Shown here piece after piece: positions 56,975-64,000 of a stretch of DNA of 64,000 nucleotides. Source of the stretch: Omphiscola glabra. Lineage: Eukaryota; Mollusca; Gastropoda; Lymnaeidae. The position numbers and the translations under genes are program-made. The stretch spans positions 8,269,012 to 8,333,011 of the forward strand of contig OZ024809.1 of the NCBI GenBank assembly GCA_964017045.1, given 5' to 3'. Numbering within the stretch: position 1 is the first letter of the stretch; every line of letters begins with the position of its first letter. The notes beneath the pieces are model-generated. The model saw only the letters and a program-made list of their open reading frames with translations, ran no database searches and had not been told where the DNA came from.

Positions 56975-57420
56975 TGTTCCCCATTCAATCCATTGACCAT
57001 CCACTTAACAGTCTGCGTGCCATCCAACTCACTACTTGTCACACGAGACAAAATTACCCCATCCTCCCGATTCAATCCATTGACCATCCACTCAACAGTC
57101 TGCGTGCCATCCAACTCACTACTTGTCACACGAGACAAAATTACCCCATCCTCCCCATTCAATCCATTGACCATCCACTCAACAGTCTGCGTGCCATCCA
57201 ACTCACTACTTGTCACACGAGACAAAATTACCCCATCCTCCCCATTCAATCCATTGACCATCCACTCAACAGTCTGCGTGCCATCCAACTCACTACTTGT
57301 CACACGAGACAAAATTACCCCATCCTCCCCATTCAATCCATTGACCATCCACTCAACAGTCTGCGTGCCATCCAACTCACTACTTGTCACACGAAACAAA
57401 ATTACCCCATCCTCCCCCCA
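56975..57420. repeat. 87 bp minisatellite, about 5 copies
   Basis: CCATTCAATCCATTGACCAT, CCACTCAACAGTCTGCGTGC, CATCCAACTCACTACTTGTC and ACACGAGACAAAATTACCCC recur at 87 bp with only two or three substitutions. The 29-codon unit is open on both strands; no flanking coding evidence. Confidence 0.96.
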
Positions 57421-58317
57421 GCCCTTAACTTCCTGGTTACCACTATCAGTACCGACATCAAGTTGCCAATCACGTGTCAAGTTTGACATTCAACTAATGG
57501 CTGCATATGACGTCCAAATAGGTTTGCCCGTACACTCAGAACACTATTTATTTACTTGATATTACTCTTATGTTTCTTTTTCTTCTCGTTCTGTCCCCAA
57601 CTCACTCGTTCCGCCTCTCTATTTCTCTTGCTCTCTCTTTCTCTTGCTCTCTCTTTCTCTGTCTCACTCGTTCTATCTTTCTTTCTCTCTATCTCCCTCC
57701 GCTGTCGCTATGTCACCATGACCTTTCACCCCATGAGACATCATGAATTTCAGTTGAAATCAATGTTTTCAAATAATGCATTTTCTGTTTTGTCCGACTT
57801 GTTACAGCAAGTACCGGTACAATGTTTAAGTGCCCCTGGTAGTGACCCCTGTAAAGCCATCAATTCTATTCTATATTTGTTTGTCCTCGTAATTATTAAT
57901 GACGCCATTTTTTGGTCGCATTCGCTAGGGCTTTGGCTTATCCCGGGAAAACGGGAAATAAGTAAATCTCATCCCGGGATATAATTAATTTCATTAAAAT
58001 ATATTATAAACTGAAGATAGTTTAAAAAAAAAAATTGCTTAGCTGTAATTGACTAGTCATGAAGGAATAACGACGTTAAGGTTAGTTGAGAGATTGATGA
58101 AGTTATAAAAAACAAAAAAAAACAAGAGCATTGTATTCTAAATGTGTGTACCCGGGATTTAATGGGATGGGAACATTTCCCGGGAAGTCTTGATTTACAA
58201 AACTCTTGCGGTGTCCCGTTTGAGACGAGCAGTTCCTGTATCTAAGGAGATAAGTGAAGCGAAATATGGGAAAACCTGAAAATAGGAACGCAATAAAGCA
58301 ACGTAATCTATCTCGTA

Positions 58318-58364
<47 letters not shown>

Positions 58365-59160
58365 CAGGTTTTTCCATACTTTGTTTCACCCAACTCCTTA
58401 AAATTTTTTTTTTTAAATTTGCTAATCTGATTTTAGTCTATCCACCTTATTACCATAGTTCCGGCATCTATGGGGTTGAAATCAAGAAATATAGATTCGT
58501 GTTATTTATTTTGTTTATCATGATGAAAACAAAATATTCATCAATTTTTAACCCTTTTCCTTCCAAATTCATTTTAATTCTAACACTACTAAAACAATGT
58601 TAAATTTGTATCAAACTATAGTTTGTGTTTGAAGTGTCCACCATAAGCTGCAGCACAGGCTTCATGACGCGCTCTCCATTGACAAGTCATTATCAAAGTT
58701 TTTTTCTTCCGGACACAGGGTGTATTTAGCTTTATAAACACACAGGATAAATATAGAAAGAAATTGAGATTATTGACCGTGTTACAGTACGTCTCCCTTT
58801 TTTCGATAACATCTGCTCTCGGGGTTTGGTTGTGTGTGAGTGTGCAGGAATTTTCTTCTGACTGATTTGTCCCTCAACTTCCTCTGTTGTGTTTATCAGT
58901 CCTCTATCACTTTCTGTCTCGCTCTCTGTGTGTGTCTCTCTCTATCCCTTCCGTATAGTAAAATATATAATTAAATTTTCGTGCCACTCACACATACCCA
59001 CACCCATCCGATGACCGCTGACAATCTCTCCGTCTCTCACTCTCTGCACACGTGACCACGCTCGAACTGTGATGAAAAAATGTTGACGTGGTCCTAAGTG
59101 TCCATATTTATCACTTCTTGAACACTCACATCAAGTTACCAGTTCCTTTTTAACTGCGAT
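57421..59160. other. Mostly non-repetitive stretch with low-complexity tracts
   Basis: CT-rich DNA at 57600-57700. GGCTTATCCCGGGAAAACGG at about 57933 and AACATTTCCCGGGAAGTC at about 58170 may be parts of one degenerate transposon. No gene recognised. Confidence 0.45.
58321..58364. repeat. 44 bp T homopolymer
   Basis: An uninterrupted T run flanked by an inverted repeat: ATGGGAAAACCTGAAAA at 58266 and TTTTCAGGTTTTTCCAT at 58361. Confidence 0.95.
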
Positions 59161-59164
59161 TGTC

Positions 59165-59865
59165 TTGGGCCAAAGCTCAAGTCAACACGGCTGATTGGAC
59201 CAAAGCTCAAGTCAACACGGCTGATTGGGCCAAAGCTCAAGTCAACACGGCTGATTGGGCCAAAGCTCAAGTCAACACGGTTGATTGGGCCAAAGCTCAA
59301 ATCAACACGGCTGATTGGGCCAAAGCTCAAGTCAACACGGTTGATTGGGCCAAAGCTCAAGTCAACACGGCTGATTGGGCCAAAGCTCAAGTCAACACGG
59401 CAGATTGGGCCAAAGCTCAAGTCAACACGGTTGATTGGGCCAAAGCTCAAGTCAACACGGCTGATTGGGCCAAAGCTCAAGTCAACACGGTTGATTGGGC
59501 CAAAGCTCAAATCAACACGGCTGATTGGGCCAAAGCTCAAGTCAACACGGTTGATTGGGCCAAAGCTCAAGTCAACACGGCTGATTGGGCCAAAGCTCAA
59601 GTCAACACGGCTGATTGGGCCAAAGCTCAAGTCAACACGGCTGATTGGGCCAAAGCTCAAGTCAACACGGCTGATTGGGCCAAAGCTCAAGTCAACACGG
59701 CTGATTGGGCCAAAGCTCAAATCAACACGGCTGATTGGGCCAAAGCTCAAGTCAACACGGCTGATTGGGCCAAAGCTCAAGTCAACACGGCTGATTGGGC
59801 CAAAGCTCAAGTCAACACGGCTGATTGGGCCAAAGGCAAAGGTCAAGTCAACACGGCAGATTGGA
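59165..59865. repeat. 30 bp minisatellite, about 23 copies
   Basis: GCTCAAGTCAACACGGCTGA plus TTGGGCCAAA at exactly 30 bp. Variants are GTTGATT, AAATCAACAC and GCAGATT. The last unit has a short insertion (AAAGGCAAAGGTCAAG). Unit divisible by three, so long open frames exist on both strands (VNTADWAKAQ on plus). Confidence 0.97.
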
Positions 59866-61635
59866 CATTTCAGTCTTTCAGAATGGCTTCGAAGTTTTGA
59901 GTGTTTGCTACATCAGACATCACAAATTGGAAAAGAGATTACTACATTGACGACAAAAATGGCAAGCCATTAAATGTGTCATTTCTTATTATGGTATTTT
60001 CTTATTGTATCTGTATTCAGTGGGTGTAGTTATCTGTCCACCTCCCGGCCCTGTGCCAGGAATCAATAGATTATAGATGGAGCACCTGTGTTCAGGTGAC
60101 TTGATACACATCTTGCTCTGGTCAGTGTATGCTGGTCAGTGTAGGGGTCGCTGGAGTACACTGACCTCATGCAAAGTAACAGCACTCCGGGTCGCCCAGT
60201 CACATGGGTGATGCACAGGTCGGTTGTGCCTCTGGCTGGGAGAGAGAGAGAGAGCGGGTTGGTTGAAAGAAAGGACGAAGAATGTCACAAACGAGTTTTT
60301 TGCATTTCAGCACTCGGGGAGTCAGTCAGAGGTCACACCGTTTCCACGTCGCATGCGGGGCTGTGATATGTTTAGAAACGTTATGGATAGCTTCATTTTT
60401 AAACCTAGGTTATGCTAGCAACACGAACGCTATTACCGGGTCGTTCTGTAATAATACACGTGGAACCCCCACACCCGGGTCGAGTCCAACTCTTTTGGAC
60501 ATTTCATTGGGATGTACATTACGCCAGTGTGTTCTTTACGCTAAAAAGATTGGCAAACGGTGAGCAAGGTAATAGGTGGAGGGGGTTGAGTCGCGCCCCC
60601 CAAAGTGTGTACCAAAAGTCAACCCGATTTGACCCCCCTCCCCGAAACCTGACCTAATTTCTGATTTTGTCCATTTGCCCAAAACCCCCGCGGGCCCTGA
60701 CGCCGTTAGGGTCGGGCTGTTTCTCTCCCCTCCCCATCCCCGCCAGGTCTTCCTTTCAGGTCGCTGTTTCCCGCCAGGACATCGACAAAGGATGCGCGGA
60801 TCATTGGAAGGCACCGCCCATGCCATTTATCATTCAGTGGACACTATCCAAGGGTTCTCATCAGTCTTGCAACTGAAAACAAAAGAAGGGTTTTCTTTGA
60901 GCTTGTGTTACTCACCTTTATAAGGTTTAACCCTAACACATTTAATATCTTAACATTTTGCTCCTTAGATGAAAAATAGGTAAGACTCGAACGATAACCA
61001 ATAGACATAGAAAAAAACGATACCAAATCTAGTGCTATTAACAATCATTTTATTTATACTAACATAACAATTCTGATATTTAAAAAAATCAAATGTATAG
61101 AAATAAAAACTATAATAACGTACAGCTCCTGAATACGAATAACAATGGAAAGGAAAAGATATTAATTCACATGCACTGTCATGCACACAGTGAAAGACTT
61201 TTAAGACCAGCAAGTTCTTGCATATCTCGGGCGTCTACCGTATTTATAGTTGGCGAGTCAGAGCTTCACAGAATAGAAAGACCAGAAACCTTAAAGTCAG
61301 AAAGTAGCTTCTCCATCTAAGTCTATGTAGACGCTCTTGTAAGCCGTCTTTGCCAATCAAGGGAGGCGGTAAGGATGTTGCACCAAGTTAAATGATGACG
61401 ACGACATAACAATAACATCGAGGGAGACAAGTGATGCACGCCACAAACTCCACACCATGCAGGGTGAACAGAAATGTAGGTCAACACACAGCCCAGAACT
61501 GTTAGGCGCCGTTAAAGTCGGCCTACATTCAACTCATTTTACTGGATATCTAGCTACAGAAATCTTGTTATTATTGAAAGATATTATTTTACAAATGCCT
61601 GAAAAAGATAGATTTGTATTTCATCGTGTCGTAGT
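59866..61635. other. Non-repetitive stretch, no confirmed gene
   Basis: Several short open frames without recognisable domains. GATGACGACGACATAACAAT near 61395 after GGGAGGCGGTAAGGATGTTG resembles the 3' tail of an RTE-like LINE but is too short to assign. Confidence 0.4.
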
Positions 61636-62060
61636 TTATCATTGCCCACCCCAAGAGAAAGCACAAACTCGTCTGACTTATCATTGTAGGCCCCAAGAAA
61701 AAGTACCAACTCGTCAGACTTATCATTGTAGGCCCCAAGAGAAAGTACCGACTCGACAGACTTATTGCCGACCCCAAGAGAAAGTACCATCTCGTCTGAC
61801 TTATTGTCGACCCCAAGAGAAAGCACAAACTCGTCAGACTTATCATTGCCGACCCCAAGAAAAAGAACCAACTCGTCATACTTATCATTGTAGGCCCCAA
61901 GAGAAATCACAAACTCGTCTGACTTATCATTGAAGGCCCCCCCAAAAAGTACCGACTCGTCTAACTTATCATTGTAGGCCCCAAGAGAAAGTACCGACTC
62001 GTCTGACTTATCATTGTAGGCCCCAAGAGAAAGTACCGACTCGTCAGACTTACCGTGGAC
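61636..62060. repeat. 42 bp minisatellite, about 10 copies
   Basis: GACTTATCATTGTAGGCCCC, AAGAGAAAGTACCGACTCGT and CT. Variants: CCGACCCC/AGGCCCC, GCACAAAC/GTACCGAC, and two 39 bp units lacking ATC. Being 14 codons long it is open over several units on both strands. Confidence 0.95.
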
Positions 62061-62251
62061 TGGTTAAACGAAAAGTCGGACAGGGTCACCGAAATGTAGA
62101 CCAATTGAGTGAGCTGAACATTGATTGGTTGAACCGTCTCAGTTTAATTACAACTGTTGGTCAGGTGAGAGCGCCAGGCTGACGTGTTTGCACACAAATT
62201 GTCTACCCACTACATTCGTTTTTTGTGATGTTTGAAACACTTCATCTAATG

Positions 62252-62469
62252 CAGCGGTTCTCAACCTGTGGGTCGCCACCCCTTTTTTTTTTTTTGGGGG
62301 GGGGGGGGGGGTCGCGCGACCGTTTCCCAGGGGTCGCCTAAGACCATCTGAAAACACATATACTCTACAGTTATGAAGTAGACACAAAAATAATTTTTTT
62401 TGCTGGGGTCACCACAACACGAGGAACTGTATTTAAGGGTCGCGGCAGTAGGAAGGTTGAGAACCACTG
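62252..62469. mobile_element. SPIN-like hAT miniature element, copy C, perfect 8 bp TSD
   Basis: Ends CAGCGGTTCTCAACCTGTGG and GGAAGGTTGAGAACCACTG. The target duplication ATCTAATG is identical at 62244-62251 and 62470-62477. The interior matches copies A and B except for an expanded T-run and G-run at 62284-62311. Same orientation as A and B. Confidence 0.94.
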
Positions 62470-63179
62470 ATCTAATGAATCTCCCCCCCCCACCCTTTTT
62501 TCTGGGGTTTTTTTTTTTTTTTTTTTTGTCCACGACTTTGTTTGGCTGTGTTCGATTTGCCTAGTTTTGGTTTAATATCTAGTTTAAAATTTCAAGGGTA
62601 AACGTAACTGGCCATGACATGCATGAGATTTATCGTCTACTGTTTTAGCCCATGTTGCAATAAATTGCATATATGGAAATCTTTATTGGTTACGAGGATT
62701 TAATTAGGATTGTAAGAATTTTACAAATATATATACTTATGTTAATTACGGCCTATAATGTTCATCTTTGCCTCCAAACCAGTAAACGCTTGGCTGATCA
62801 AGTTTGTTGTAACACTTCTGAACATTTTGCCAGGCATAAGCGCTGAAAAATTGTGTGTGTGTGTGGGGGGGGGGGTGTCGTTGATTAAGGGTTTAACCCA
62901 TGACGTCAGGAGAAGTAGGTGGACTCAGTTACACAGTAGCGGCACGCCGCATTTCAGGTCAGGTGAAGGTCATCGCTTGGTGCTGGTGAATATGAAAAGC
63001 TTGCTGATCAGAGTAAACTGCATGTCGCATTGCTGCGTTTTGATTAGTCCATCAGTAATTGATAGCCGCACCCTACCTTCAAGACCTCTCCACCGCCCCC
63101 AAATAAAATAAAAACAAACAAACAAACCCTACCGAGCCAATGAAGACCCCTCTCCCGGAACCCCTTCACTAGAATCACT
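62470..63179. other. Spacer, no gene seen
   Basis: T-run at 62510-62527, (GT)n plus G run at 62853-62875. No gene family recognised. Confidence 0.4.
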
Positions 63180-63690
63180 GAAGTCACCCAAGATCCACTG
63201 AAGACCCCTTCCCTAAAGCCTACGAATACCCCTTCCCTAAAGCCCACGAAGGCACCTTCCCTAATGCGCATAAAGACCCCTTCCCTAAAGCCCACGAAGG
63301 CAACTTCCCTAAAGCCTACGAAGACCCCTTTCCTAAAGCCTACGAAGACCCCTTTCCTAAAGCCTACGAAGACCCCTTCCCTAAAGCCCACGAAGGCACC
63401 TTTCCTAAAGCCCACGAAGACCTCTTCCCTAAAGCTCACGAAGGCACCTTTCCTAAAGCCCACGAAGACCTCTTCCCTAAAGCCCATGAAGGCACCTTTC
63501 CTAAAGCCCACGAAGACCTCTTCCCTAAAGCCCACGAAGGCACCTTTCCTAAAGCCCACGAAGACCTCTTCCATAAAGCCCACGAAGACCTTTTCCCTAA
63601 AGCCCACGAATGCACCTTCCATAAAGCCCACGAAGACCTCTTCCCTAAAGCCCACGAAGACCTCTTCCCTAAAGCCCACGAAGGCGCTTT
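63180..63690. repeat. 24 bp minisatellite, about 21 copies, partly 48 bp dimers
   Basis: CCTAAAGCCCACGAAGACCT plus CTTC alternates with CCTAAAGCCCACGAAGGCAC plus CTTT, so the central part repeats as 48 bp dimers. Divisible by three, hence open on both strands (LKPTKTSS, FVGFRKGA). An (AAAC)n tract follows at 63695-63728. Confidence 0.96.
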
Positions 63691-63730
63691 GTTAAAAAAC
63701 AAACAAACAAAAAAACGAACAAACAAAATA

Positions 63731-64000
63731 CACGTCAGGCGCCATCCCCTATATTACCATTATCTACCTCTTCATTTCAACACGTTTGATAAAGAAAGCG
63801 CATTGACAGGCCGGACATCAATGACACGACTTATCGGGCCCACAGCAATTGTACACCGTAAAGACCGAGCCAGGGGAATACTGTGCGCAATTTTAAGTAA
63901 ACCGCCACATACTCTGTGTCGATCATATTAATTATATAAAGCTGACCATCACCAGCAGGATGTTGTTACCGATTCTGATGTGTATAAATTCTTATTTAAG
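63731..64000. other. Terminal stretch, no gene seen
   Basis: No repeat or family recognised up to the window end. Confidence 0.4.

Noticed and set aside
56942..57559. 205-residue open frame over the 87 bp repeat
   Set aside because: The 29-codon repeat unit is open on both strands, the start lies in spacer, and no domain is visible.
59136..59973. 230-246 residue open frames with VNTADWAKAQ or RVDLSFGPIS repeats
   Set aside because: 30 bp units divisible by three; no non-repeat coding sequence with a domain on either side.
1..64000. tRNA, rRNA or snRNA genes
   Set aside because: I looked for B-box-like GGTTCGANNCC and conserved rRNA blocks on both strands and saw none; a covariance search would be decisive.

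Overview
This window is eukaryotic, almost certainly animal, non-coding DNA. I find no intact host gene, no operon-like layout and no RNA gene. By my own count about 60% of it is tandem repeat: one satellite array of over 15 kb and more than 30 unrelated minisatellites with units of 14 to 87 bp. Much of the rest is cut-and-paste transposon debris (SPIN-like and other hAT miniature elements, two Tigger/pogo elements, long-TIR and foldback elements) plus three fragments of non-LTR retrotransposon C-termini. The mix resembles a mollusc, and SPIN-like elements are known from a pond snail, so a heterobranch gastropod is my best guess. This is inference; no host gene confirms it.

Layout. 1-15870: satellite of 1.22-1.33 kb units, each organised around an approximately 700 bp imperfect inverted repeat with a near-perfect 96 bp core. 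16136-17136: Tigger element with decayed transposase. 17230-18450: 51 bp minisatellite split by a second Tigger-like element. 18580-23160: short arrays and several miniature elements, including the first SPIN-like copy. 23895-25805, 25895-27555 and 28690-30460: three large arrays (56, 26 and 29 bp units), with a LINE fragment between the second and third. 30500-33300: small arrays, a LINE 3' end and a long-TIR element. 33480-41035: foldback elements, AT-rich arrays, SPIN-like copies and a 190 bp segment duplicated 2 kb apart. 41590-46710: short-unit arrays, including a 24 bp array of about 45 copies. 46799-48938: two hAT miniature elements of one family on opposite strands, flanking the longest relatively non-repetitive stretch. 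49148-52737: 36 bp array of about 100 copies, followed by 39 bp (14 copies) and 20 bp (about 35 copies) arrays. 55000-64000: less repetitive DNA with a LINE fragment, arrays of 87, 30, 42 and 24 bp, and a SPIN-like copy with a perfect 8 bp target-site duplication.

Many long open frames here are artefacts of repeat units whose length is a multiple of three and which happen to lack stops. The most notable structures are the palindrome-centred satellite with a hammerhead-like CTGATGA...GAAAC motif in its arms, the SPIN-like elements (a family known for horizontal transfer between phyla), and the second-level duplications of blocks of units inside the arrays.
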